Positions 48,201-57,988 of a stretch of DNA of 62,476 nucleotides are shown here, piece after piece. The translations under genes were made by a program, and so were the position numbers. The notes under the pieces are model-generated. The model ran no database searches. It was not told the origin of the DNA and saw only the letters and a list, made by a program, of their open reading frames with translations. Source of the stretch: a virus; the IMG/VR virus record IMGVR_UViG_3300017788_000023, positions 1-62,476 of that record; one strand, given 5' to 3'. Each line of letters begins with the position of its first letter. Position 1 is the first letter of the stretch.

Positions 48201-51200
48201 AAATTCATCAATAGGAGAACCAAATACTCTAATTTCTTGCCCAGCACGTAATCCATGTGGAGAAGATGTAGTTACTGTAACAGTTGTACCACTTGAAGTA
48301 ATTGAGGAAACATTTAATGGAGTTTCTTTTTTGTCATATTTTTTAATTGTCCCATCAGCAGTATTTGTTTCATAATTATTTCCTTGAAAACAGAGGATAT
48401 TTGTAAATTGTACTAATTCGGGATTATAATTTACTTCAATTTCAATTCTATTCAAATAATCATTATGATCAAAATCAAACATTGTTATAAATTTAACACT
48501 ATCTCTACCATATAGGTACACAATATTAATTTTTTGACCAACTCTAAGTGGTTCTATAAAGGAAATATTAGATCCTCTAATAGTATATGATTTTAATCTT
48601 TTTTGTAATACTTCTTCAACAAATACTAATACATTTCTATCGTCGTCTACGGAAACAGTCTTCCCTGTTGTTGCTGATCTTAGCGTAAATGGACCCGTAA
48701 ATTCGTTATCTACATATTGCTCGTCAATTTTTAGTCTTTCATACGCACCAACATTGTGAGCAAAGAATGATTGGTCGGATTTATTGAATATTTGATTTGC
48801 TGAAGTTTGTTCAAATTTTCTAGGAGCTTCTAGGAATACAATTTCATTAGGTGTGGTTGTTCTTTTAATATAATATGCTCTATCCTTTGGTAATAATGGA
48901 GTTGTTCCAGATCTTTGAATAACGCCATCTATAGATACAATTAAATTGTCGCTACTTGGTAACGACTGTACTGGGGTGTTATCTTCATAATACAATTGGA
49001 ATGAGGTTTTTACGTTGTCAAATTGTGATGATATATCTTTAATCTTTTTAAAGTTTTGAGTATTTAAAAGAGAATCTTTGAATTGAATTGATCTGCCAAT
49101 AAAATCTTGAGCTGGTGTGTCTACTCCCGTAACATATGATCTGAAATTATAGTCAACAAAATATGAATTTGTATTAACACTATATCCATCAACAAGAATA
49201 CTAGAATTAAATGGAGATATTCCATTTAAAATATTACCATTGTAAACAGACGAAAGAACTGGTAATAATTTTCCTACTGGTTCAGCAGTTACATATCTAT
49301 TACCAATAATTACCGTTCCAACAACAGCGGAAGAAATAGTGCCAGAAATTGTGATAGTATTATTTGAAAGGTTTATTCCTTGAAGACCAGACCCGTCTGG
49401 AATTCCATTACCACTAATAGCTAAACCAGCACTGTTATTATTCAATCCAGTGGTATTTGATAATACAACTGTAGCTGTATTGTTACCAATATTATTGACA
49501 AAAGAAACTACATTGTAAAATCCTCCCTGAACTCCTTTATCAACTATTTTATATTTTCCAGATAATTCAGTGGCAATAACACCTGGAGTTTTAAATAATG
49601 AAAATTGTCTAGTTGAAGTGGTTGTGGTAAATTCTTGCCCCACAACAAAATATGACAAGTCTAATTGACCTATTACAGCATTAAATCTTATTTTGTAGAA
49701 AGAAACAGGATTTATTGCGGTTAATGAATCATTTCCATAAGAACCAGTAGAAAATCTTTTACCTAGTGGTGCCTCACTAAATGTAATAGTTGAACCAGAT
49801 ACCGTATATGTTGTTTGGGGTTCTTGAATAATACCGTCTAAAGAAATAAACAGATTATTTACATTAGAAACATTTAATAGTGAATTAGACCCTTTTATTT
49901 TCATATTGAATGATTTTGTTCCTGCTCTATTTCCACTCTCATCAATATATCCATTAAATACTGGATCTAAGTAAAATTCATATGAAATAGTTTCAGAAGT
50001 ATCAAATGGAGCAATATAAGCAGAACCTTTACCGCGAACTTCGTTAACATCTTTTACTTTAACGGTAGTAGTTGTAATTAATCTTCGTGTACTTTCTACA
50101 GTAACTCTATTTTTTTGAGGATCCCACAGTTGTACAAAACTTACTTTTTCTTGAGTTACTGGGTCTGGTTTAAATTCAGCTGATGCTTTAGTGTTTATTT
50201 CTACTTCACCAAATACTTTAAATCCAGCTGGGTGTGTAGTTTTAACAATTAAATTACGCCAAACATCAATTGGTGTTTTTGATTTAATAGCGTAAGAATA
50301 ATCCTGATAGAAATACGAGTCAGCAATTTTTTGAGATTCTGATCCAATATTTGACCTATCTGAAGCATACTTTCCTAAATTGTCATAATATGATTTAATT
50401 TTAGGTGAAAAAATAGTAGCAAATATTTTTATAATAGTTGCTGTTTTATTTTGTGATTTTCCTATAATTGGCAAATCTAATCTAAAAATTCCTTCAATGG
50501 ATTGTAAACGTAAAATATTACTACCAATTTTCCATCCCTCTTTGGCAACTTTTCCTTTTGCGATTAAAATATTGCCATCATATTGAACTATTTCTTCGTC
50601 ATCAAGAAATGCGTTAGGTACAAAATTTTTAAGTGTTAAAATTTGTACAGAAGAATATTTTTTTGAAATTGATTGGTCTCTATTAAAATTATAACCATTA
50701 CTTATAATTTTAACACTTTTTGGTGCCCCTATAGTTTTGCTTGAAAAATATGCAGTCAAATCAGTTTCTACAATTTTAATTTCTGGTTGGTATGAATAAT
50801 TTTTACCTTTATTTGTTACTAAAATTGCCGTTATTTCCCCAAGGGAATTTTTAATTACTGAAAATTCAGCTAAAGAACCATCACCACTAATTAAAACTGC
50901 TTTTGGTTTAGAATAATTTCTTCCAGGAAAAATAACTGATACAGAATCAATAGTTTTTGTTGTAGAGTTCCATATAGGTTTACAAATAGATTCTAAAGAC
51001 ACTGAAGGACGAACACCAGTTACAACTGGGATTTTTTTAAATTCTTTACCTGGATTTGATATTGAAAATGAATTAATATTACCAATAGCTGAAGAAGATG
51101 TAGTAGTATACGAAATAGTTCCCGAACCATCATATAACGAAATATCTTGTAATTCGTAAACAAATTTTGTTGGGGTAACGTAAGTAATTGTTTTTGTTCC

Positions 51201-54200
51201 CTGTAGAGGATCATCAATAGTTCTTAGATATGATTTATCACTATTAATAATATTATTTTTATCGAAGTAAAAATAATTTGTATATTTAATTTCTTCTTTT
51301 GTAGAAGAGGTTTCATAAAATGAACCAAATCCAAATTTAACTTCAATACAAGATCCAACAGATCCAGGTTTTTGAATACTTTGATAAGTTTCTAATGTTA
51401 AAATATTGTAATTTCCGCTAGGAGAAAATTCTAGAAAACTACCAACTAGTGTAACATTACTCGTATCAAACTTATATTTGTAATAACGTTGAATATCAAT
51501 GATTGGGTTTCTGACCCAATTTCCAGAAACAATATTCTGTTTAGAAAATTCAAACTGATATTGCGCGTCCTCTATAATTTTGTTAATGGTTACTAATTTT
51601 TTAGGAGATGATTGATCAAAAAAAGTATAATTTAAATTAACTCGTTGAATAGTTTCTAGAGAAGCAGTTAGATCATAAACAACCGTCAATATTTGATTAA
51701 CTGCATCATAATTTTGTACTATTCCCGAACCTAAAACAGTTCCAATTTCATATTGATTTGCTAGATTATATTTTGATTTGTATAACAAAACTGGTTGGGT
51801 GTTATAATGATCTATTGCTGTAGTAGATTCTTGTGCTCTTACTACTGTTATAGAATTATTATTAGAATTAATCCCAGTAACTTTTAAAATTTCTTTTCCA
51901 ATTTTTATTAAATCATTTTGAGATAATCCTTCAACTTTATTTACTTTTAGAGTTGTTTCTGAAAAAGAAAACCCAACGTGGTCTACGTCAGCAACAAAAA
52001 ATCTAGTGCTGGTCGAATTTGTAATACGCTGTAAAGAGGAATTAGAAAAAGTTACCGAATCTCCTTTTTTGTATCCTACTCCTTTTGAAGTAATAACAAC
52101 ATTAGATACTAATCCAGAAGTAACAGTAACTGTAGCTTTAGCATTACTAGAACCACCAATATTTCCCAATCTTGCTGCAGGATTTGAAGAGCCTACTATT
52201 CTACCTTCAATATCTCTACATTTAGTCTGGTCAGAAAAAATAATTTCTACGTTAGTATATGTCTGACTTGCTCCATTAGCATAATCAGCACCGCTATTTA
52301 AAACATTTAATCTTCCGATACCAGTATCAAAAATAGTAGTATCAAAAGAAGGAGGATTTAATTTTACTTTTTGATAAATTCTTTTTCTTACATAATATGT
52401 TGTTGTAGTAATAGCATCATTTGGAAAAATATTAACATTTACTAAATCACCTTGCGCTAAATTATGGGGAGTGGTAGTAGACGCAATAGCTATATTATCA
52501 TTCAATTTAAAAATTTTAATATTTTTGCTTAATTCATTTATTTTAGAAATTCTTACGCCAATTGTGTCAGTTCTAGTCGAACTAATGAGGAAGTAGTCAC
52601 CATCTACTACAAATTCTCCTTGAGTTACTTTACATTTAATATTATTTTTATCTTCAGTAGTTTCTAAAATAAGACCTCGAGCTTTTTCACTAACCGCAAT
52701 AGAACTTGGGTTATTTGTATCTGTTAATGATATCAAAGAACCAGTCGGAGTAGCAGAAATTTGGAATGAATTGATAGTTCTGTTTCTGACATAATAAATG
52801 ACATCAGCAGTAATTCCAGAAAATGTGTTTGAAAAGACAATAGGTTCTTGGTTTACAAATGGATTTGAAGAAACATTCAATACATTATTTGCAACATTAC
52901 TAATAATAGTTTGTTTTCCGTTAGTTAACTTTAAAATAGAATTAGATGTAAAATTAGATGATTTATTAACGATTAAATTAATAACTTGAATTGATGAATA
53001 TAATTTATCAACTAAATTAAAAGTACCGCTGATGTTTCTCAGTACAATATTACTGCCATCAAAAACATCACCAATAATTTGCCCACTTGCGTTAGTATTT
53101 TCTTGATATAAAATATCATCCTTAAACAAATACGCAGTATTTTCAATTTGTAATTGAATTGCTTTAATTTGTCTATTTTCTATAGATGTAACTGATTTTC
53201 CTTTTACAGAAGATACTTTTGCTACAATACCACTGCCCGAAGTTCCCGAATTATCTACTTCTACTAAATTGCCAACAGAAAAATTATCGTGACTGCTGAA
53301 AACATCTAAAGAAGACACTGAACCCGAATTAATTTCATCAATAAAAAATAATTCTTCTTTTCCGTTGTCAGGAATATTATCCGTTCTTAATCTACTTACT
53401 ATTCTTGGTAAATCATCTTGTGAAATCTTTTTACTGTAATTAGAATCAGTTGGAACCGAATAAAAATTTTCTCCCAAAACATAAGGAAATACTGGGATAT
53501 CATTAGAATTGACTGTTAAGAAATACGCATATACTCCATCTGGATATTCTGGTGTTACACAAAATCTTCCGTTATTTTCGTCTAGAGTTCCTAAACGATG
53601 ATTATAACGATAATCTTGGATAAAATATCCCAAAGGATATGTTGAAACAGGCGGTCCGTCAATTCGGTTATTCTTTAATTCATAACTACTAATCATCCGT
53701 ACAATCTGAGTTGTATTATCTTTAGGATCAGTAAAACCATATGGACCATAAATTGGATTGCCATCATAAGCATATCCTAGAATTTTTGAATGCTTTAATA
53801 CAGGTGAAGTAGAGCCATTTGGTTCTAAATTATCACCCAAAGAAATTCTAAGTGCTTTTGGATTCCCCAAGTATGCGTATCCATATCCAAGAGCAGGATT
53901 GATATTTTCAAAGAAATATCCATTATTAGAATCTAATTGATTGTAGATATTTACATATCTATTCTTTTTCCATCTCTTAACAGATGCTACAGCAGTTGCT
54001 CCACTTCCTACTGAAACAATTTTAACTTCTATATTTTCTTGAGTGTAAAACTTACCCTCATCTTCTTTAATGAATCCAGTAATTTTTCCATCATTTGAAA
54101 TTGTGCTTTTAAACCTAGCAAATCTACCTTTCCCAAGTTTATCAACAATTACAACTTCTGGAGCTGTTGAATAATATTCTCCAGGATTAGTTAATTTTAG

Positions 54201-56186
54201 ACTTGTAATTTTCCCTAAAGTTACAACTGCCGTAGCTGCTCCTTTACGTCCAGAAGTGATGGTAACCGTTGGTTCTGGGGGAAAATAACCAAGTCCTCCA
54301 GATTCAACAATTATACGGTCAACAACTTCTCCTGATAATACTGCTCTCGCTTTTGCTGCTTCAACTCCTATTTTTTCCTCAATAAGAATATATGGAGCAT
54401 CTAAATATCCCTTTCCTTTTCCTGTTAAAGTAATTTCAGTTACTCCACCAAAAATTACATCATTATCTACCTCACCAACTTTAGTATAATCTTTATAACT
54501 GTAAAAAGGAACTCCATTTACAGCAATACCAACATCACGAGTTGATGTTGAGACAATTTCTGTGCTAACAGATGAAGTTTTTTTAATAATTTTTAAAAAC
54601 TTTTGATCTTCTAATAATTTGTTCCAAGAACTTTTACCAAAATCATGAGATGGGAATCCAGATGAAGCAATATAATAATACTGGTCGTCTTCATAAAGAG
54701 CAGCCACATCAGAATTTAATTTGTTTATTTTACTTAAATATGTTGGTGGAACTAGTGAAGATGATGGGTTGGATAGAGATTGATTAATTTTCCATCTAAC
54801 ATTGCCTGTGAATTTATCATATACTATGGTATCTCTGGTTTCAAATCCTGTTTGTGATACTTGGACTGAATCTCCAATTATAGAATATGGAGATAAATTT
54901 GTTATATCTAAATTATAAACAACTCCTAAAACAATTAACTTAACTGATTGTAAAAATCCATTAGAATCTGGATATTTTGCTTCAACGGCAGTGTAATTAT
55001 ATACTTTAGTATCTATTGGATATGCTGCTGGGACAGATCCTCTATTTTCAATAACAAATTGATTTACATTTTTTGATTTGTATGTAATCTCTTCATTATT
55101 AATTAAGATTTTACCAGATGAAGAATCCCACCCAGCAGTAGAAAATACATTAATGATACTATTAGTACTATCTAATAAAGTAACTGGTTTTGTTAATTTT
55201 GTTTCCGCCGCTACCTTAAATTCGCCAACTAAAGTTTCTTGGGCTAATATAACTTCATAGAATTGATTTCCTAAATCAATTATGTTATCTACAACAGCAA
55301 ATGACTTGATTGCGTAAGGATCTAAATCATCTGGAGACTGAATAATCTTTTGACCTACAATATTAGAGATATTGCCAGAAATAACTTTAACTTTTAAAGC
55401 GTATTTGTTTATCCATTCACCATTAGATGATTTAAAAGTATAATCCTTAGGATAGTATACTGTAGGAATATCATCTATTTCTCTTGCTATAATAGAATTA
55501 AAAATAAATTTAATTGATTGATCAGTTCCTTTAGATTGATAAAACTGTTTAATATTTTTGATAAGAGTTTTCTTATCAACTGTTGGTTTTAAATTTTCTT
55601 CTGGAAAAGAAGCAAGATATTGTGTTTCAAAATTTCTAACAAACGCATACAAGAACAAATTACTAATATTTGATACTATCGTACCAGCAAGGTAAATTGG
55701 ACCAGATACAGTCTGTCCAGAAGACCCTCTACCAACTTCAGAATACGGTACTGCCTTATATTCTAATTCGTTGTATAAATCACCTAACTTTGTAGTAGCA
55801 CTTACATTTCGGTAGCAATTTCTAAGAGCATTTCCTTCTCTTGTCTGGTAGAATATTACTTCTTCCCCAATCATCAAGTAACCATTCTTTTTGGGGAAAG
55901 AGGACCCATCAAGTAAATTGATAATAATTTCAGTAATTATATTATTACTATTTCTTGTCTCGACCAAAGAGACTAATGTAGTATTTTCTTTCAGTATATT
56001 TTTTTCATAAGTATCAATATCTTGATACTTTGTAATATGATTAATAAGATCTAATGGCTGCCCAGACGTTTCCTGCTGTTCGTAATATTTCTGTACGAAC
56101 TTAACAAAATTTGGATACTCTGAAGAGATGAATTCTGGAAGTTGATTCTCAACTAAAGTAGAGAAACTTCTTGCTTTTCCTGCCAT
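45291..56186 (-). CDS. Giant baseplate protein in the gp7 position, 3631 residues
   Basis: It lies between gp6 and gp8, where T4 has the wedge protein gp7 (1032 residues). The N-terminus (MAGKARSFSTLVENQLPEFI, YPNFVKFVQKYYEQQ, IKQFYQSKGTDQSIKFIFNS) is typical of large cyanophage wedge proteins. Residues about 600-720 have GxGYxxxP beta-repeats. Residues about 760-910 resemble a YHYH domain (ILGYAYDGNPIYGPYGF, LDENNGRFCVTPEYPDG). Five scattered copies of an (I/L)xI(G/N)xExxxY...RxxxGT...H..G module occur, the last forming the C-terminus. A 60-residue tandem repeat occupies about 3195-3370. The gene name gp7 is positional only. It is co-transcribed with gp6 and gp25 upstream. Confidence 0.82.
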   Translation of the reverse strand: MAGKARSFSTLVENQLPEFISSEYPNFVKFVQKYYEQQETSGQPLDLINHITKYQDIDTYEKNILKENTTLVSLVETRNSNNIITEIIINLLDGSSFPKKNGYLMIGEEVIFYQTREGNALRNCYRNVSATTKLGDLYNELEYKAVPYSEVGRGSSGQTVSGPIYLAGTIVSNISNLFLYAFVRNFETQYLASFPEENLKPTVDKKTLIKNIKQFYQSKGTDQSIKFIFNSIIAREIDDIPTVYYPKDYTFKSSNGEWINKYALKVKVISGNISNIVGQKIIQSPDDLDPYAIKSFAVVDNIIDLGNQFYEVILAQETLVGEFKVAAETKLTKPVTLLDSTNSIINVFSTAGWDSSSGKILINNEEITYKSKNVNQFVIENRGSVPAAYPIDTKVYNYTAVEAKYPDSNGFLQSVKLIVLGVVYNLDITNLSPYSIIGDSVQVSQTGFETRDTIVYDKFTGNVRWKINQSLSNPSSSLVPPTYLSKINKLNSDVAALYEDDQYYYIASSGFPSHDFGKSSWNKLLEDQKFLKIIKKTSSVSTEIVSTSTRDVGIAVNGVPFYSYKDYTKVGEVDNDVIFGGVTEITLTGKGKGYLDAPYILIEEKIGVEAAKARAVLSGEVVDRIIVESGGLGYFPPEPTVTITSGRKGAATAVVTLGKITSLKLTNPGEYYSTAPEVVIVDKLGKGRFARFKSTISNDGKITGFIKEDEGKFYTQENIEVKIVSVGSGATAVASVKRWKKNRYVNIYNQLDSNNGYFFENINPALGYGYAYLGNPKALRISLGDNLEPNGSTSPVLKHSKILGYAYDGNPIYGPYGFTDPKDNTTQIVRMISSYELKNNRIDGPPVSTYPLGYFIQDYRYNHRLGTLDENNGRFCVTPEYPDGVYAYFLTVNSNDIPVFPYVLGENFYSVPTDSNYSKKISQDDLPRIVSRLRTDNIPDNGKEELFFIDEINSGSVSSLDVFSSHDNFSVGNLVEVDNSGTSGSGIVAKVSSVKGKSVTSIENRQIKAIQLQIENTAYLFKDDILYQENTNASGQIIGDVFDGSNIVLRNISGTFNLVDKLYSSIQVINLIVNKSSNFTSNSILKLTNGKQTIISNVANNVLNVSSNPFVNQEPIVFSNTFSGITADVIYYVRNRTINSFQISATPTGSLISLTDTNNPSSIAVSEKARGLILETTEDKNNIKCKVTQGEFVVDGDYFLISSTRTDTIGVRISKINELSKNIKIFKLNDNIAIASTTTPHNLAQGDLVNVNIFPNDAITTTTYYVRKRIYQKVKLNPPSFDTTIFDTGIGRLNVLNSGADYANGASQTYTNVEIIFSDQTKCRDIEGRIVGSSNPAARLGNIGGSSNAKATVTVTSGLVSNVVITSKGVGYKKGDSVTFSNSSLQRITNSTSTRFFVADVDHVGFSFSETTLKVNKVEGLSQNDLIKIGKEILKVTGINSNNNSITVVRAQESTTAIDHYNTQPVLLYKSKYNLANQYEIGTVLGSGIVQNYDAVNQILTVVYDLTASLETIQRVNLNYTFFDQSSPKKLVTINKIIEDAQYQFEFSKQNIVSGNWVRNPIIDIQRYYKYKFDTSNVTLVGSFLEFSPSGNYNILTLETYQSIQKPGSVGSCIEVKFGFGSFYETSSTKEEIKYTNYFYFDKNNIINSDKSYLRTIDDPLQGTKTITYVTPTKFVYELQDISLYDGSGTISYTTTSSSAIGNINSFSISNPGKEFKKIPVVTGVRPSVSLESICKPIWNSTTKTIDSVSVIFPGRNYSKPKAVLISGDGSLAEFSVIKNSLGEITAILVTNKGKNYSYQPEIKIVETDLTAYFSSKTIGAPKSVKIISNGYNFNRDQSISKKYSSVQILTLKNFVPNAFLDDEEIVQYDGNILIAKGKVAKEGWKIGSNILRLQSIEGIFRLDLPIIGKSQNKTATIIKIFATIFSPKIKSYYDNLGKYASDRSNIGSESQKIADSYFYQDYSYAIKSKTPIDVWRNLIVKTTHPAGFKVFGEVEINTKASAEFKPDPVTQEKVSFVQLWDPQKNRVTVESTRRLITTTTVKVKDVNEVRGKGSAYIAPFDTSETISYEFYLDPVFNGYIDESGNRAGTKSFNMKIKGSNSLLNVSNVNNLFISLDGIIQEPQTTYTVSGSTITFSEAPLGKRFSTGSYGNDSLTAINPVSFYKIRFNAVIGQLDLSYFVVGQEFTTTTSTRQFSLFKTPGVIATELSGKYKIVDKGVQGGFYNVVSFVNNIGNNTATVVLSNTTGLNNNSAGLAISGNGIPDGSGLQGINLSNNTITISGTISSAVVGTVIIGNRYVTAEPVGKLLPVLSSVYNGNILNGISPFNSSILVDGYSVNTNSYFVDYNFRSYVTGVDTPAQDFIGRSIQFKDSLLNTQNFKKIKDISSQFDNVKTSFQLYYEDNTPVQSLPSSDNLIVSIDGVIQRSGTTPLLPKDRAYYIKRTTTPNEIVFLEAPRKFEQTSANQIFNKSDQSFFAHNVGAYERLKIDEQYVDNEFTGPFTLRSATTGKTVSVDDDRNVLVFVEEVLQKRLKSYTIRGSNISFIEPLRVGQKINIVYLYGRDSVKFITMFDFDHNDYLNRIEIEVNYNPELVQFTNILCFQGNNYETNTADGTIKKYDKKETPLNVSSITSSGTTVTVTTSSPHGLRAGQEIRVFGSPIDEFNTSVGFILPFDLTLDSFKYQVPFAPQPTSSTSTTVSTTATIVYITTTLTLETQNKKFVKTKNITCIDGKVDGSGDVIIPLASINAIGQALSVTGGTAYFEETEETLDILRKTTTGWLIGSSREPNYWNALSPDDQIKVDGEDEYRTILSIPSEVIKTEYRETADVTTGYLGKISTTNYNGIQLGEGLDIVCNIDTNITSPTYGQVISLIWNQKDYGKYESKGILPRPAGYSYEDAPRLNFVPQALKDEGGSIISPAAGGGASGYVVVHNGEPIDVVLTDGGSGYETPPKVYITRGYYVKKSKKNSHHRIITNFFTPLVLSNRLVITSGASFSTDAEPPIVYIERFAPVTIAKRDIFITATILLSDKVTIPAKQPKADIQIYLELGPVKITSLSGLSFISGSIESGIEKVEQESTVTILDSLREILISARSFLKLIQSPVYPALYDTGAYLQSPLSKTDSIIYIADTSKFTVSGRLMIGGEIIRYNSKLSDRFIGALRGVDGTSPSTHDAGSFVRQYRENVTIVSAGLAGAGATSEIISVGSIQTGSASVANIITTVQKTTNPNVVSIGDEITLITQDKISTNSVINVSTAIVVSSSQFSLGTVSLQSGSVADIISVTQKIINPNIVLVGDQITLVIQDKIFTNSVINVSTELAITRDQVSFSTVSLQSGSVADIISVTQQITNPNIVSIGDEITLTTNTSINSNSVINVLNIRVVESYIQKIVDLGTITGITNEIISTVTHTNIIESTVAKTIVAVEKFYKTGIIDFYIENVVLDGLVLTRAGTFVVLDPPINTITLNGGTTILVTNSSIGYNTDYDSYTIGNAGNRKSTIESWKFMDTGTVPYGGVTIQQLELEYGPLILSNFEQNSLSNFTSYLSTGVYYNAGYPSISESGAILNTDMTTTSTTLTVQTVDGLLTALSKFPSSGYIRIGKEVISYTGKTGLTLMGVIRSVNGVVETHSIGDYLRTTN
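46070..46600 (-). repeat. 180-bp tandem repeat, about three copies
   Basis: Units of exactly 60 codons encode TNSVINVSTxxxV, SLQSGSVADIISVTQ and NPNIV.(I/V)GD(E/Q)ITL. Two neighbouring copies share a long stretch that includes ATATCAGCAACAGATCCTGA near 46180 and 46360. The flanking copies are less complete. The high identity suggests a fairly recent duplication. Confidence 0.8.
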
Positions 56187-56193
56187 TTACTTC

Positions 56194-57987
56194 TTACTCT
56201 TGAATGATTGTGAATGTGCTCTTGGCAATATCAACATCTAGAAACATTTCACGTACTGCTACAATATCATTAAATTGTGGTCTTAATCTTACCTCAATTC
56301 TGTTATCATCAAATGATCCTTTGATAATAGTTACATCAAACATTTGGATTTCTCCAGTAACATAATTAATATTACCTATATTAGGATTTAAAATTATTTT
56401 AGTTCCAGTTTGAGAATCTAATCTATACAGAATTATTTTACCATCACGATCTTCAATATAACTAGTAAAATTTGGATATTCTTGAACTACAAATCCAGTA
56501 CTCGTTAAGGCTAGTTCATCATTATCATAATCAAAAGGATTATTAAAACAAAGTTCATAATATGCTTTGTTATTCAGCGAAGGATAAAAATCTTTTCGCA
56601 TAATAACTTCAGTCAAGTTAGAACGAACAGATTTATCAGTACTATCTATAGCACTTACTAATCTGCTATACCTAAATTTACCTCCAAACTTTTCTGTATC
56701 TGAATTTTTAAGATAACTCTCTACGTTTTTGATAATCTTTGAACGAATGGCGTCGGGTTTTTTATTGGTAAGTGAAGATTGAAAATATATCTTACTTTTC
56801 AATTCAATATATAAAATCGAAGAGTCTATAATTTCTGGAGTCACTGATCCAACCGAAAATTTCTTAATTTCGTTTTGAATTTGTCTTTTTGTAAAACTTG
56901 TCAAAAATGCGGCATTTGATGGTTTAATAACTATTTTTACTTTGCCATATTCTGGTGGATTTGATTCTTCACCCCCAAATGAGTATACATCTGCTATAGA
57001 AGGATAAATTCTTCTACAAATTGCTTCATAATCAGCTGAAGTAACTGCTCTATTTTGCGTTCCAAATAAAGATGGCGCATTTCTCTTTATAGAATCAATT
57101 GTTTCAATAGATGCTCCTCCATAAGAAGCAGAATTAACAGTTACCGATACATCATTGATGCCAAAAGTAACACCGTTTTCATCTTCTACAATACCATTGA
57201 ATGTAAATACCTTTGCTGAATTTGTTACTTCTCCAGCAGTTACCATATAGATAACTTCTACATATTGTCCTGGCGTTAACTTTTTACCTAGGGTGCCATC
57301 TCCAAAAGTAACTTTATAATTTTCGTCTTCTACCTCGGTAACAAAAAATACCTGAGATTTTGGATTCAGTGTCAGAATATTTTCTGATAATTTATAAATG
57401 TTGAATGTTGTAGAAGTCGGACTGTCATATACATTTACTCTGATGGTAGAAACATCGATTCCTACATTGTCTAAAATAACCTCAGGAGCACTATTACCTA
57501 CAGTTAGGTATTTTTTAATTAATGTACCTTCGTAAATTTTTAAATTTTCAAATATTGCTTGATTACTATTGACTGCTGCTTTAGCATCATCTTGTAAAAT
57601 ATACTGGTATAATGCATTATCAATTGTCGTGATAAATCCGCTTCCTCTTTTGAAAACCAGAGAATTTATCGTACCCGTTAGAGAAATAGTAATAGTACAA
57701 TTAACATCAGCTTCTGGAGCAGTCGCTGACCTAGGAGTATAACCAAGTTGCTTCGCAATAGAAATTACATTATCTCTTAATGTTGCTGAATCGAGAAACA
57801 TCTCATTCGCAACCATATTGGTATTAAATGCCGTATAATACGTGTTGTATGCTAGTAAATCTAAAAGATTACTGAATACCGAACCTTCAAAGTCATAATC
57901 TGTAAAATCCGAATTCGCACGCAAGTAATCACGCAGAGAATTTCGTATTTCAAAGTAATCTAGATTAGTAAGTTGATTATAAGGCAT
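56194..57987 (-). CDS. gp6: Baseplate wedge protein gp6
   Basis: This wedge protein forms the backbone of the baseplate ring. The 597 residues (T4: 660) include the conserved start NLDYFEIRNSLRDYLRANSD followed by YDFEGSVFSNLLDLLAYNTY and NTNMVANEMFLDSATLRDNV, then AISIAKQLGYTPRSA-type sequence, and DYEAICRRIYPSIADVYSFGGE in the middle. The order gp25-gp6 matches the core contractile-tail wedge (TssK/TssF-like unit). It follows gp25 by 1 nt and precedes the giant gp7-position gene by 7 nt. Confidence 0.96.
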   Translation of the reverse strand: MPYNQLTNLDYFEIRNSLRDYLRANSDFTDYDFEGSVFSNLLDLLAYNTYYTAFNTNMVANEMFLDSATLRDNVISIAKQLGYTPRSATAPEADVNCTITISLTGTINSLVFKRGSGFITTIDNALYQYILQDDAKAAVNSNQAIFENLKIYEGTLIKKYLTVGNSAPEVILDNVGIDVSTIRVNVYDSPTSTTFNIYKLSENILTLNPKSQVFFVTEVEDENYKVTFGDGTLGKKLTPGQYVEVIYMVTAGEVTNSAKVFTFNGIVEDENGVTFGINDVSVTVNSASYGGASIETIDSIKRNAPSLFGTQNRAVTSADYEAICRRIYPSIADVYSFGGEESNPPEYGKVKIVIKPSNAAFLTSFTKRQIQNEIKKFSVGSVTPEIIDSSILYIELKSKIYFQSSLTNKKPDAIRSKIIKNVESYLKNSDTEKFGGKFRYSRLVSAIDSTDKSVRSNLTEVIMRKDFYPSLNNKAYYELCFNNPFDYDNDELALTSTGFVVQEYPNFTSYIEDRDGKIILYRLDSQTGTKIILNPNIGNINYVTGEIQMFDVTIIKGSFDDNRIEVRLRPQFNDIVAVREMFLDVDIAKSTFTIIQE

Positions 57988-57988
57988 T

